Assembly (NCBI GenBank): GCA_013334565.1
Contig: JAAXXI010000003.1
Coordinates: forward strand, 1-64,000
From: Chlorobiaceae bacterium
Lineage (GTDB): Bacteria; Bacteroidota; Chlorobiia; Chlorobiales; Chlorobiaceae
Length of the DNA: 64,000 nt
Direction of reading: 5' to 3'
Part shown: one piece after another, positions 37,773-46,432 of the stretch
How positions within the stretch are numbered: position 1 is the stretch's first letter
Layout: every line of letters starts with the position of its first letter
Translations under genes and position numbers: made by a program
Notes under the pieces: generated by a model
Database searches by the model: none
The model's input: only the letters and a program-made list of their open reading frames with translations
What the model was told of the DNA's origin: nothing

Positions 37773-38777
37773 CTATTTTGTTTTCCATTCGCCCGGATCG
37801 ATCGTTTTCAGCCATTCTATCGTTTTACGGAAACCCTCTTCCTGTGGCACCGCCGGTTTCCAGCCCAGGATTGTTCTGGCTTTTGAAGTATCGACGAAAG
37901 CTCGCGAAGCAAGAAGTGTCACGGCTTCACGGGTGAGCATCGGCCTTTTGGGAAGGTTCATGATCGTGAAGGCTGCTTCCATGGTCCCTGCAAGCAGGTA
38001 AACCAGTTCAAACGGCAGGTATATGAATGGAACAGAAGCGTTTACCTCTTTTGCGAGACGTTCGCAGAACTCCTCGAACGTCATGTCAACGCCGTCGCAG
38101 GCGAGAAAGTCCTCCCCGGCAGCCTGAGGCTGCGTGGCAGCAAGCATGAGAAGATCGACAAGGTTCTCGATATAAACCAGGCTCATGCGGGCACGCTGAC
38201 GCCAGTAGAAGAAGAGATTGCTCCGAAGGATATCGGCCATGTTGGGGAACAGGGTACGGTCGCCAGGCCCGTAAACCCAGACGGGATAGACGATTGATGC
38301 GCCGAGTCCTTTGGCGATATATTCCTTCACCGTTTCGGAACCGGCTATTTTTGTGTCGGCGTAGGAGTGGCTCCTTAACGAATACGGCGTCCGTTCATCG
38401 ATCCGGTCAAGTCCGGCGTGATCGAAAGTTTCAAATGAACTGATATGGACCAGCCGCCCCGGTTTACATTCCAGCGCCGCTTCGCAGACGTTTCGGGTGC
38501 CGCCGATGTTGATGTCCGTGAAATCTTTCATCGGGCCCCAGTCCGACGTGAGCGCAGCTGCATGGAAGACGATGTCCGATCCGCTTACAGCCTTTTTTAC
38601 GGCTTCGAAATCCCGGATGTCGCCCTCTATGACTTCTACGCCCTGTTTCTGAAGATTTGCTATTGCGGGATTCCCTGAACGTACCAGTGCTTTTACCCTG
38701 AATTGTTCACGCAGACAGCGTGAAACGAGATGCGACCCGATAAATCCTGATGCTCCTGTAACAAGTGCTGTCGGCAT
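37773..38777 (-). CDS. NAD-dependent epimerase/dehydratase (extended SDR)
   Basis: The Rossmann motif TGASGFIGSH is at residues 7-16 and the catalytic Tyr-Lys pair lies in SYADTK. At 334 residues it fits the atypical or 3-beta-hydroxysteroid-dehydrogenase-like part of the extended SDR family. A hydrophobic stretch (YLPFELVYLLAGTMEAAF) near residues 250-275 hints at membrane association or a lipid-like substrate. The exact reaction cannot be assigned. It is divergent from the ABC exporter operon. Confidence 0.85.
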   Translation of the reverse strand: MPTALVTGASGFIGSHLVSRCLREQFRVKALVRSGNPAIANLQKQGVEVIEGDIRDFEAVKKAVSGSDIVFHAAALTSDWGPMKDFTDINIGGTRNVCEAALECKPGRLVHISSFETFDHAGLDRIDERTPYSLRSHSYADTKIAGSETVKEYIAKGLGASIVYPVWVYGPGDRTLFPNMADILRSNLFFYWRQRARMSLVYIENLVDLLMLAATQPQAAGEDFLACDGVDMTFEEFCERLAKEVNASVPFIYLPFELVYLLAGTMEAAFTIMNLPKRPMLTREAVTLLASRAFVDTSKARTILGWKPAVPQEEGFRKTIEWLKTIDPGEWKTK

Positions 38778-38915
38778 AATGAGTGAAATGTTGGGTTGTC
38801 CGTAAGAACAGAAGTTAACAATATTATTTTAAGTATTTTAAGCATCACTGTTTTCACTTCGGGTCGAAATAGCCCGGGACTGCTACTGAACAGGTTCAGG
38901 GTAATGTTCGGCAAC

Positions 38916-38934
38916 ACGGCAGCAAGGCTGCCGT
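38916..38934. promoter_or_regulatory. Short hairpin in divergent intergenic region
   Basis: ACGGCAGC-AAG-GCTGCCGT forms a tight 8-bp stem, with an overlapping alternative stem GCAAGG/CCTTGC. It lies between the SDR gene and the ABC operon and has no T-run, so it is more likely a regulatory or structural element than a terminator. This is a weak call. Confidence 0.3.
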
Positions 38935-39073
38935 CCTTGCACAACAGGGGTGTTTATTCGGGGAAAGGGAATGAACAGAACGGTTTAGCGGTTTATCTGA
39001 AACAATCTCTCTGTCTTTTTCAGATAAATGATGGCCGGGCAGAGTTCGATGTGTTCAACTGACGTATTTGACC

Positions 39074-39811
39074 ATGGATGACGGAACCCGCCAAGTCAAT
39101 GGAGAGCGCGGCCTTGTGCTCAGGATCAGCGACCTCTGCAAATCCTATGTCATGGGGGAGGTTACCGTCGATGCACTCCGGCATGTCTCCCTCGACTTTT
39201 TCCATGGTGAGCTTGCCGTGCTGCTCGGAGCCTCTGGCAGCGGTAAATCTACCCTTCTGAATATCGTCGGCGGACTTGACGTGCCCTCTTCGGGCAAGCT
39301 GTTTTTTCACGGAAAAGAGATCACTGCGGCAACGGAAGAGGAATTGACGGATTACCGAAGGCGTTCCATAGGGTTTGTTTTCCAGTTCTACAATCTCATC
39401 TCGAGCCTTACCGCCCTCGAGAACGTCCAGCTGGTGACCGAAATATCCGAAAAACCAATGCCGGCCGAGGAGGCCCTCGCACTTGTCGGCCTCGGCAACC
39501 GCCTGAACCACTTTCCGGCCCAGCTCTCCGGTGGCGAGCAGCAGCGTGTCGCAATCGCCAGGGCTGTCGCCAAAAGGCCGGAGCTGCTGCTCTGCGACGA
39601 ACCGACAGGGGCACTCGATTTCCAGACCGGCAAACTGGTTCTCGAAGCGCTCGAAAAGGTGAACCGTGAAATCGGCACGACGACCCTTGTCATTACCCAT
39701 AATGTTTCCATTGCCGGCATGGCGGACAGGGTTATCCACCTGAGCAGCGGGGAGGTGACCGAAGACCTGCGGAATGCGTCCCGTCTTTCTCCGTCTGAAC
39801 TGGTCTGGTAA
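39074..39811 (+). CDS. ABC transporter ATP-binding protein (LolD/MacB type)
   Basis: The 245-residue ATPase has Walker [10 protein letters not shown], the [17 protein letters not shown]-loop region typical of the LolD/MacB subgroup, signature [12 protein letters not shown] and Walker [13 protein letters not shown]. Proteins of this subgroup power mechanotransmission rather than classical transport. The ATG at 39074 is preferred over the TTG six bases earlier. It leads a three-gene set with the permease starting 12 bases later and an HlyD-type adaptor. Confidence 0.93.
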   Translation: MDDGTRQVNGERGLVLRISDLCKSYVMGEVTVDALRHVSLDFFHGELAVLLGASGSGKSTLLNIVGGLDVPSSGKLFFHGKEITAATEEELTDYRRRSIGFVFQFYNLISSLTALENVQLVTEISEKPMPAEEALALVGLGNRLNHFPAQLSGGEQQRVAIARAVAKRPELLLCDEPTGALDFQTGKLVLEALEKVNREIGTTTLVITHNVSIAGMADRVIHLSSGEVTEDLRNASRLSPSELVW

Positions 39812-39823
39812 AGGAAGGCGGCT

Positions 39824-42190
39824 ATGAACATGCTCCGCAGAAAGCTCTATCGCGACCTGATGCACCTCAAGGGCCAGATGCTTGCAGTCGCGGCGGTCGT
39901 GGCATGCGGCATTTCCGTGTTCGTCTCCATGAGCAGCGTCAAGTATTCGCTTGAAGCATCCCGTCAGCAATATTACAGCCGGTACCGGTTTGCCGATGTA
40001 TTCATGCAGGTCAAGCGTGCCCCGGAATTCTACCGCGAGAGTGTCGGCAGCATTCCGGGCGTCGCTTCGGTCACGACCCGTGTCATGGCCGACGTGACCC
40101 TTGACGTTCCGGGGCTCGACGAACCAGCGACAGGCCGTATCGTCTCTATTCCCGAATACCGGGGAATGGCCGGGCTGAACGATGTCTTCATCAGGAAAGG
40201 CCGCTATATCGAAGCGGGAAAGAGCGAGGAGGTCATTGCCAGCAAGCCATTCATGGAGGCGAACGGGCTGGAGCCGGGCGACCGGGTGGGGGCGGTGATC
40301 AACGGCCGCAAGAAAGAGCTGGTGATTGTCGGCATGGGGCTTTCGCCGGAATATATCTACGAAGTCCAGCCCGGGTCGTTTTTTCCTGACAACCGGCGGT
40401 TCGGGATATTCTGGATGGGTCGGAGGTCATTGGAGTCCGCACTCGACATGAGCGGTTCCTTCAACGATCTCTCCCTCGCACTCACTCACGGGACCTCGGA
40501 AAAAGATGTCCTCATGCAGCTCGACCACCTGTTCAAGCCTTACGGTTCCTTCGGAGCCTACGGCAGGAGCGAGCAGCTTTCCGACAGGTTCATTTCGGAC
40601 GAGATCAAGCAGGTCGGCATGCAGATTACGATCCTGCCCTCGATTTTTCTCGGCGTGGCCGTTTTTCTGCTCAACATCGTACTGAGGCGGATCGTGACGA
40701 CACAACGCGACCAGATTGCCGTGCTCAAGGCGATGGGTTATTCGAACGAAGATATCGGCTTCCACTACCTCGGGTTCGCCATGGTGCCGACAACGGTCGG
40801 ATCGGTTATCGGGACGGCCCTGGGGGCCTGGCTCGGAAGGGGCCTGATGAATGTCTACGGCGATTTCTACAATTTTGCGGAACTGGTCTATTATTTCAGG
40901 ATCGAGGACGTTGCGCTTTCGGTCCTGCTGAGCTTCATTGCGGCCCTTTTCGGTGCATGGAGCGCGTTCCGCAAGGCGGTTGAAATGCCTCCTGCGGAAG
41001 CGATGCGCCCCGATACCCCCGTGACTTACAGGCCCGGAATATTTCAGAGGGAGTCGCTGCGGAAGAAAATTCCGGTCCCCATCAGGATCATTGTGCGAAA
41101 CCTCGAGCGAAGGCCGTTGAAAGCGGCCCTTACGGTTATCATGATTGCCCTCTCGGTCGCCATACTGGTCGCCGGCCGCTTTACCTACGATGTCACCGAC
41201 CGCATGATGCTTGTAGAGTTCAGCGAAAAGCACCGCGAAGATGTGACCATCGTCTTCAGGGACCCGATGCCCTTCGCCGTAAGGTACAACATCGCATCCC
41301 TCGACGGTGTCCTCGAACATGAATACTACAGGGAAGAACCCGTCAGGATCAGTTTCGGGCACCGTTCGAGGCGTCAGTCGATCAAGGGGGTGGAGTCTGC
41401 CGAAGGCCTGCAGCGCCTTGTAGACAAGGATAACAGGCAGGTTGTCCTGCCAAGGGGTGGTATCGTGCTCACGAAAACCCTGGCTGATATACTCGGCGCC
41501 CGTCCCGGCGACATGCTCAATGTCGATTTCCAGCAGGGCAGGCAGCTTCGCCGCCAGGTGATGCTTGCCGGCACGATCGATGAAATGCTCGGACTGTCCG
41601 CTTACATGAACCTTCGGGACCTCGACCGGCTTGCGGGTGACGGAGGTGCGCTGAATGCAGCCTACCTGCGCATCGATTCGTCCAAAGCCGGCAGGCTTTA
41701 TTCGAAATTCAAAGAGATGCCGGGAATCTCCGGCATCATGATGCTCAAGGCACTCAGGAAAAGCTTCGACGAGCTCATTGCGAAAAGCATGAACACTTCG
41801 ACCATCATCCTGACCTCTTTCGCCTGTATCCTGGCATTTTCTGTCGTTTACAACGGGGCACGCATCTCGCTCTCCGAACGGGCAAGGGAGCTGACAAGCC
41901 TTCGGGTGCTCGGTTTGTCGATCAGGGAGGTGTCGATCATCCTTCTCGGGGAGCAGGCGCTTCTTACCGGCATCGCCATACCTCTCGGGTTTCTGTTCGG
42001 CATCGGGCTTTCCGTTCTGCTTTCTCTTGCGCTGAGCTCCGAGCTCTACCGCATGCCGCTTGTCTTCAGTGCATATAACTTTATTTTCGCCTTTGTGGTT
42101 ATTATTATTGTAGCAACAGCTTCCGGGCTTGCCGTAAGGAGAAGGCTTGTCAATCTCGACCTTGTCGCCGTTCTCAAAACAAGGGAATAA
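39824..42190 (+). CDS. FtsX-like ABC permease with two FtsX domains
   Basis: This 788-residue inner-membrane protein has one N-terminal helix (about 18-36), a large periplasmic domain and a three-helix FtsX block (about 270-385). A second periplasmic domain follows, and a final FtsX block begins near residue 660. The duplicated-FtsX layout is that of long MacB/LolE-like permeases. With the upstream ATPase and downstream adaptor it should form a tripartite exporter of lipids, peptides or drugs; an outer-membrane TolC-type partner would be encoded elsewhere. Confidence 0.88.
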   Translation: MNMLRRKLYRDLMHLKGQMLAVAAVVACGISVFVSMSSVKYSLEASRQQYYSRYRFADVFMQVKRAPEFYRESVGSIPGVASVTTRVMADVTLDVPGLDEPATGRIVSIPEYRGMAGLNDVFIRKGRYIEAGKSEEVIASKPFMEANGLEPGDRVGAVINGRKKELVIVGMGLSPEYIYEVQPGSFFPDNRRFGIFWMGRRSLESALDMSGSFNDLSLALTHGTSEKDVLMQLDHLFKPYGSFGAYGRSEQLSDRFISDEIKQVGMQITILPSIFLGVAVFLLNIVLRRIVTTQRDQIAVLKAMGYSNEDIGFHYLGFAMVPTTVGSVIGTALGAWLGRGLMNVYGDFYNFAELVYYFRIEDVALSVLLSFIAALFGAWSAFRKAVEMPPAEAMRPDTPVTYRPGIFQRESLRKKIPVPIRIIVRNLERRPLKAALTVIMIALSVAILVAGRFTYDVTDRMMLVEFSEKHREDVTIVFRDPMPFAVRYNIASLDGVLEHEYYREEPVRISFGHRSRRQSIKGVESAEGLQRLVDKDNRQVVLPRGGIVLTKTLADILGARPGDMLNVDFQQGRQLRRQVMLAGTIDEMLGLSAYMNLRDLDRLAGDGGALNAAYLRIDSSKAGRLYSKFKEMPGISGIMMLKALRKSFDELIAKSMNTSTIILTSFACILAFSVVYNGARISLSERARELTSLRVLGLSIREVSIILLGEQALLTGIAIPLGFLFGIGLSVLLSLALSSELYRMPLVFSAYNFIFAFVVIIIVATASGLAVRRRLVNLDLVAVLKTRE

Positions 42191-42199
42191 TATTTGTCG

Positions 42200-43363
42200 A
42201 TGAAACTATCCAAGACACAGCGGATCGGGGCGATCGCCCTGCTTCTTGCCTGCATCGTGCTCTTCCTTGTCCTGAGGCCTGCTCCGCTTCCTGTAGATTC
42301 GGATGTCGTCATCAAAGGTCCGCTCCAGGTCCTCCTCGAGGGCGAAGGCGTGACTCGCGTCAGCGAACGGTATGTAATCTCTTCACCCGTAACGGGAAGC
42401 ATCGAAAGGATAACCCTTGAAGAGGGGGACAGTGTCAGAAAAGGCACTCCGGTCGCCTCTGTCCTGCCTGCGGCACTCGATGCCCGCGATTTCCGCGAAG
42501 CCTCGCTCAGGGCCGGATCCGGCAGGGCGGCATATGATGAAGCCGTTTCACGTGAGCGGAGCGTGACGCTCAACCTTGAACAGGCAAACCGGCGTGCCGA
42601 GCGATTTAAAAACCTCTACAGGGAAGGTGCCATTTCCAGGGAGAGCTTTGAAATAGCAGAGAAAGAAGCCGGGGTCCTTCGCAGGGAAGCCGATGCGGCA
42701 CGATCAGGGGCCGCCGCCGCTCGTTACAATTTCGAGGCGCTCGAGTCACGGGTGGATTCCCGCCTGTCGTCAAAGTCGGTCACGGTTTTCTCTCCTGCAG
42801 ACGGCAAAGTCCTGAGGGTGCATGAGAAGAGCCAGAGGGTCGTGGCTGCAGGAGCCCCTCTGCTTGACCTTGGAGACCCGTCAGCCATAGAAATCGTAAT
42901 CGATGTGCTTTCTTCCGATGCCGTCGGCGTGCGTCCGGGATGCAGGGTCATCGTTTCCGACTGGGGTGGGCAGAGTGATGCCGAAGCCGTCGTCATGAAG
43001 ATTGAACCTGCCGCGTTCACGAAAACCTCCGCACTCGGGATCGAGGAAAAAAGGGTGAATATCATTGCAGGGCTGAAAAAATACGAACCCCGGCTGGGAG
43101 ATAATTTCCGCGTACAGGCTAAAATCGTGCTCGATGAGAAGCAGAATGTCGTCCAGGTTCCCGTCAGCAGTCTATTCAGGGGCAAAACTTCCTGGGAGGT
43201 TTTTGTCCTGGAAAATGGACGGGCCGTGCTCCGCCATGTCGATATCGGCATGAGGGGAATCTGGCGGGCAGAGGTCGTCAAAGGCCTCATGCCGGGAGAC
43301 CGGGTTGTCGTTCATCCGACCAATGAGCTTCAGGACGGCATGAGAGTAAAAACAAAGGAATAA
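42200..43363 (+). CDS. HlyD/AcrA-type periplasmic adaptor protein
   Basis: A membrane anchor (about residues 10-28) is followed by a lipoyl-like half (SSPVTGSIERITLEEGDSV), a helical hairpin with heptad-like repeats (about 95-170), the second lipoyl half (SPADGKVLRVHEKSQRV) and beta-barrel domains. This order defines membrane-fusion adaptors. The ATG at 42200 is chosen over the TTG at 42194. It starts ten bases after the permease gene and completes the exporter operon. Confidence 0.9.
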   Translation: MKLSKTQRIGAIALLLACIVLFLVLRPAPLPVDSDVVIKGPLQVLLEGEGVTRVSERYVISSPVTGSIERITLEEGDSVRKGTPVASVLPAALDARDFREASLRAGSGRAAYDEAVSRERSVTLNLEQANRRAERFKNLYREGAISRESFEIAEKEAGVLRREADAARSGAAAARYNFEALESRVDSRLSSKSVTVFSPADGKVLRVHEKSQRVVAAGAPLLDLGDPSAIEIVIDVLSSDAVGVRPGCRVIVSDWGGQSDAEAVVMKIEPAAFTKTSALGIEEKRVNIIAGLKKYEPRLGDNFRVQAKIVLDEKQNVVQVPVSSLFRGKTSWEVFVLENGRAVLRHVDIGMRGIWRAEVVKGLMPGDRVVVHPTNELQDGMRVKTKE

Positions 43364-43496
43364 GATCATCGGACCTTCCACTGAAAAGCATCCTCGACCT
43401 TCCGGGGAAAAACCAGGTGTTTCACGCCGGCCTGATAAACAGAAGCCCCACGGAGCCTTACGGCGCATTGTCATCGCGGGCTGCGGAGCTTCAGGC

Positions 43497-44780
43497 ATGG
43501 CTGCCGCTGTTTCGGCAGCCGCCGAAGCCCGGAAAGCCCGTATCCCTTGTTCTATAACGGTGCTTGAGCGGAACGACAGTACCGCGGCGAAAGTCAGGAT
43601 ATCGGGCGGAGGGAAGTGCAACGTGGCCCATCGCGGCGCTCCGAAGGAGATCCTCGAGAAAGGTTTTTTACGACAATCCGAACAGCGGTTCCTCCGGCCC
43701 TCGCTTTTTGCCTTTACCGGCAACGACCTTCTCGCTCTGCTTCATTCGGGAGGGGTCGAAACGGAAGCGCGGCCTGACGGCAAAATATTTCCTTCGAGCG
43801 GAAACGCATTCTCGGTTGTGCAGGTGTTCGAAAACCTCATGAACGAACAAGCCGTCGATCTCAGGCTTTCATGCCGGGTTACCGGGGTTTTTCATGCTGA
43901 TGGCAGGTTTCTCGTTCAGACCGATACCGGCGGAACGCTCGAGGCTGATGCCGTGATCCTTGCCTCGGGCGGGGTTTCCTATGCACGAACGGGCACGACC
44001 GGCGACGGGCTTCGAATAGCGGGGAAATTCGGCCATACGGTCTTCACACCTCATCCGGCCCTTGCGCCCGTCTATACCGTAACGCCCTTTCCCGCCGCTC
44101 TTGCCGGAGTATCGCTCAGGCAGGTTCGTCTGATCGCCGTGTCGGGAAAAGCAAGGGTGGAAAGGCCGGGAGATGTCCTTTTTACCCACAGGGGTTTCAG
44201 CGGCCCTGCCGTTCTCTCCCTGTCCCGCGATATCGCGGAACTGCATGCCGGGGGCGAGGTCCGGCTCTATGCCGATATGTTCCCCGAATATGAAACGGAA
44301 AAGCTTGAAAAAATATTGCTGCTCCAGGCAAGAGAGCACGGACAGCGGACGGTAAGGAAATTCCTTCAGGGATGTCCGATCGCTCCTCCTGCTGCCTCAT
44401 TTACGCCTGGGGAGCAGGGGACCATCCCTACGGCAATCGTTCCCTATATCCTCGATGCCTCGGCTGTCTCTGAAGATGCAACATGGAGCACGCTCACGAA
44501 GGAACGGAGAAAATCCCTTCTTTCGGTCCTGAAGCGCTTCCCGCTCGGCATGGTGCGGAAGGTGCCGCTTGACGAGGGTGAAGTGTCCGCCGGAGGTGTT
44601 GCGCTGTCCGAAGTCGATCCGAAAACCATGCAATCGAGGCTCCAGCCGGGCCTGTTCCTCTGCGGCGAGCTGCTCGATTATACCGGGGAGATCGGCGGTT
44701 TCAACCTGCAGGCGGCATTTTCAACCGGCTGGTCGGCAGGCAGGCATGCCGCCCTGACGGGTTATCCGGCGCAGGAGTAA
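43497..44780 (+). CDS. BaiN/HI0933-family flavoprotein (coding extends upstream of first canonical start)
   Basis: This NAD(P)/FAD-dependent oxidoreductase is recognised by KVRISGGGKCNVAH, SGGVSYARTGTTGDG and the C-terminal CGELLDYTGEIGGFNLQ. The ATG at 43497 falls inside the FAD-binding loop. Translation of the same open frame upstream gives RRIVIAGCGASGMAAAV, the expected dinucleotide-binding motif. The frame is open back to 43350 but holds no ATG, GTG or TTG. The real start is probably an ATT (43467) or ATC (43365/43368), the latter just after an AAAGGA site that follows the hlyD stop. Its end overlaps the convergent gene by 19 bases. Confidence 0.82.
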   Translation: MAAAVSAAAEARKARIPCSITVLERNDSTAAKVRISGGGKCNVAHRGAPKEILEKGFLRQSEQRFLRPSLFAFTGNDLLALLHSGGVETEARPDGKIFPSSGNAFSVVQVFENLMNEQAVDLRLSCRVTGVFHADGRFLVQTDTGGTLEADAVILASGGVSYARTGTTGDGLRIAGKFGHTVFTPHPALAPVYTVTPFPAALAGVSLRQVRLIAVSGKARVERPGDVLFTHRGFSGPAVLSLSRDIAELHAGGEVRLYADMFPEYETEKLEKILLLQAREHGQRTVRKFLQGCPIAPPAASFTPGEQGTIPTAIVPYILDASAVSEDATWSTLTKERRKSLLSVLKRFPLGMVRKVPLDEGEVSAGGVALSEVDPKTMQSRLQPGLFLCGELLDYTGEIGGFNLQAAFSTGWSAGRHAALTGYPAQE

Positions 44781-45697
44781 GCAGGCTCCTCTCTTTGGGC
44801 CTCTGTTTTTCTGACCGTGAAACCGCAACTCCCGAACTCGAACGAATATTCGGGATTGTCATGGAACATGACCGCTTCGCGAGTGAAACGGATTTTCATC
44901 GGTACGCTCACTTTGCGTTCATCCCCGCAGACGTTGTTTTTTACTCCCGGCCTGAAAACGCAGCTCCCTTTTCCGGGAACCGTCACCTCGACTTCATGAT
45001 CGACGGTGCTCAACGCTTCCACAGTGCCATCCCGTGAAAACTGCAGTGAATTGATATCCCCGTGGATGCCGTTCGGTTCGTTGTCGTAAGCCGAAATGAG
45101 CCCGATCGGTGTTTCAACGTCGGTTTTGAAGCGAGGCTCGAATGAACGGACAGCGCCATTATCGTAAAAAGCCAGCCCTTTCCTGATTTCTGTTTTTCCA
45201 AGCGGCGTCATGACGGAAACCGTTTCGGACGGCCAGAATGTCAGGCTTTTCACGACACCGTTTTCATGGAACTGCATGCCGATGATTTTCGTGCGGATTG
45301 TTCCTGCAGGTGTTTCTATATCGAGCTCTTCGGAAAGTTCGTACTCGTTTTTCCATGACCAGAACCCGCTCAGGGAGCCGTCAAGGGGAAAAACACGTTT
45401 CAGGCTGCCGTTACTGTGGAAAGTCACCAGTTCGGCAGGTATCCTGCCGGCAGGAGTCCGCAGCAGTGTCCGGGATTGCAGCGCAAGCGATTTGATACTG
45501 CCGTCTTTGTAGAAATAGGCAGGCTTCACGGTCCGTCGTCCCATGTCTTCAGCTTCGTAAAGCGGGACAAGGCTGCCGTAAGGCGTTTCAAGCACATTTT
45601 TCGAACATACCAGACAGCCGTCGGCTTTTTTATTGGAAAACAGCTGACGGAATTCGACACCCCTGAGCTCGCCATAGATGGTAGTGATGCTGTCCAT
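44762..45697 (-). CDS. Hypothetical protein with YwqK/MORN-like repeats, 311 aa
   Basis: No signal peptide is seen. The protein is built from repeated units of about 35-45 residues with a core like AFYDNGAVRSF, TFHSNGSLKRVF, QFHENGVVKSLTF or YFYKDGSIKSLAL, alternating with strands such as VETPIGLI or IETPAGTI. The N-G-x-hydrophobic-K-S pattern resembles YwqK/MORN-variant repeats. Function is unknown, and a scaffold or antitoxin-like role is only analogy. It converges on the flavoprotein gene with a 19-base overlap. Confidence 0.65.
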   Translation of the reverse strand: MDSITTIYGELRGVEFRQLFSNKKADGCLVCSKNVLETPYGSLVPLYEAEDMGRRTVKPAYFYKDGSIKSLALQSRTLLRTPAGRIPAELVTFHSNGSLKRVFPLDGSLSGFWSWKNEYELSEELDIETPAGTIRTKIIGMQFHENGVVKSLTFWPSETVSVMTPLGKTEIRKGLAFYDNGAVRSFEPRFKTDVETPIGLISAYDNEPNGIHGDINSLQFSRDGTVEALSTVDHEVEVTVPGKGSCVFRPGVKNNVCGDERKVSVPMKIRFTREAVMFHDNPEYSFEFGSCGFTVRKTEAQREEPAYSCAG

Positions 45698-46103
45698 GAT
45701 TGATTTCTTTACTGATTATCGATGATATGCCATCGATGTACGTTCAAAAATCATGCCAGGGAAATTATCCATGATGTAAGGTGTTTATTTGAAATGAATA
45801 AGAGATGAGTTGCGGTGGAACGGGGAAAGCGGTGTATTCTACGGATTTGTAGGATTCAGGAGAGATCCTTCAAAATTGAAGGAAATATCCCTGAAGAAAA
45901 GGTGCTGTCCCGCAGGTCGGTGCAAATCGTCAATATTGACCATGACACTCTTTTTCGCCGGGGTTCGACGACAGAAGGAACAGGCTGCAGAACATATTTT
46001 GTTTCATGAAATTAACGGATATGTGAAACGGAAAACGGAAAGCTCGTGTTTTAGAATATCAGTTATAAGGTATTTGATGAATTGATTTTCCGAGGAGGCA
46101 CTG
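45698..46103. other. 400-bp spacer without a convincing gene
   Basis: The region lies between the repeat-protein gene (minus) and the small lipoprotein gene (plus) and should hold their divergent promoters. A 91-codon plus-strand frame (45810-46085) has no recognised homology and unlikely composition, and is not called. A ribosome binding site (CGAGGAGG, 46091-46098) for the lipoprotein closes the interval. Confidence 0.4.
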
Positions 46104-46280
46104 ATGAAAAAGATTGTCGCGCTGGTTTTACTGTTGAGCTTCGCAGGCTGTGCACCTTATGACAGGTGGGAAGACGATCCTTATCACCATCATGGCTATC
46201 ACCATGGTCCGCCACCTCCTCCGCCACCCCATGGCGGCTCTGGCGGTTATGGATATCCGCCACCACCACCTCGCTATTGA
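46104..46280 (+). CDS. Small His/Pro-rich lipoprotein, 58 aa
   Basis: The ATG at 46104 follows a strong CGAGGAGG site. The first 16 residues form a lipoprotein signal (MKKIVALVLL core, then SFAGC), so the mature protein of about 43 residues is anchored by Cys16. The rest is low complexity: a YHHHGYHHG histidine cluster, a seven-proline run, glycines, and a five-proline run before the final RY. The histidines suggest metal binding. No named family was recognised. Confidence 0.75.
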   Translation: MKKIVALVLLLSFAGCAPYDRWEDDPYHHHGYHHGPPPPPPPHGGSGGYGYPPPPPRY

Positions 46281-46298
46281 GGAAGACAGGTCCGGCAG

Positions 46299-46335
46299 GA
46301 AGCTGTCCCACGAGTCTTATGACGGGGACAGCTTC
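46299..46335 (+). terminator. Hairpin downstream of the small lipoprotein gene
   Basis: GAAGCTGTCCC (46299-46309) pairs with GGGACAGCTTC (46325-46335) around a 15-base loop, 18 bases past the lipoprotein stop. No T-run follows, so termination is likely but not certain. Confidence 0.5.
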
Positions 46336-46432
46336 ACCGATTCTACTCGAGACGCAAACGGCAGAAATCTGTTTTCGGATTATTGATCATGGATTGCAGT
46401 ACATGAATGCAAAGGAGCGTGCCTGCTGAATA

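Noticed and set aside
39020..39970. 316-codon minus-strand frame opposite the ABC ATPase
   Set aside because: The Walker and signature motifs on the plus strand are unambiguous.
45810..46085. 91-codon frame before the small lipoprotein
   Set aside because: No homology, unlikely composition, no ribosome binding site; it would also crowd the lipoprotein's leader.
46150..46386. Two overlapping 78- and 87-codon frames after the lipoprotein start
   Set aside because: They are out-of-frame readings of the CAC/CCG-rich lipoprotein coding sequence and its trailing hairpin.
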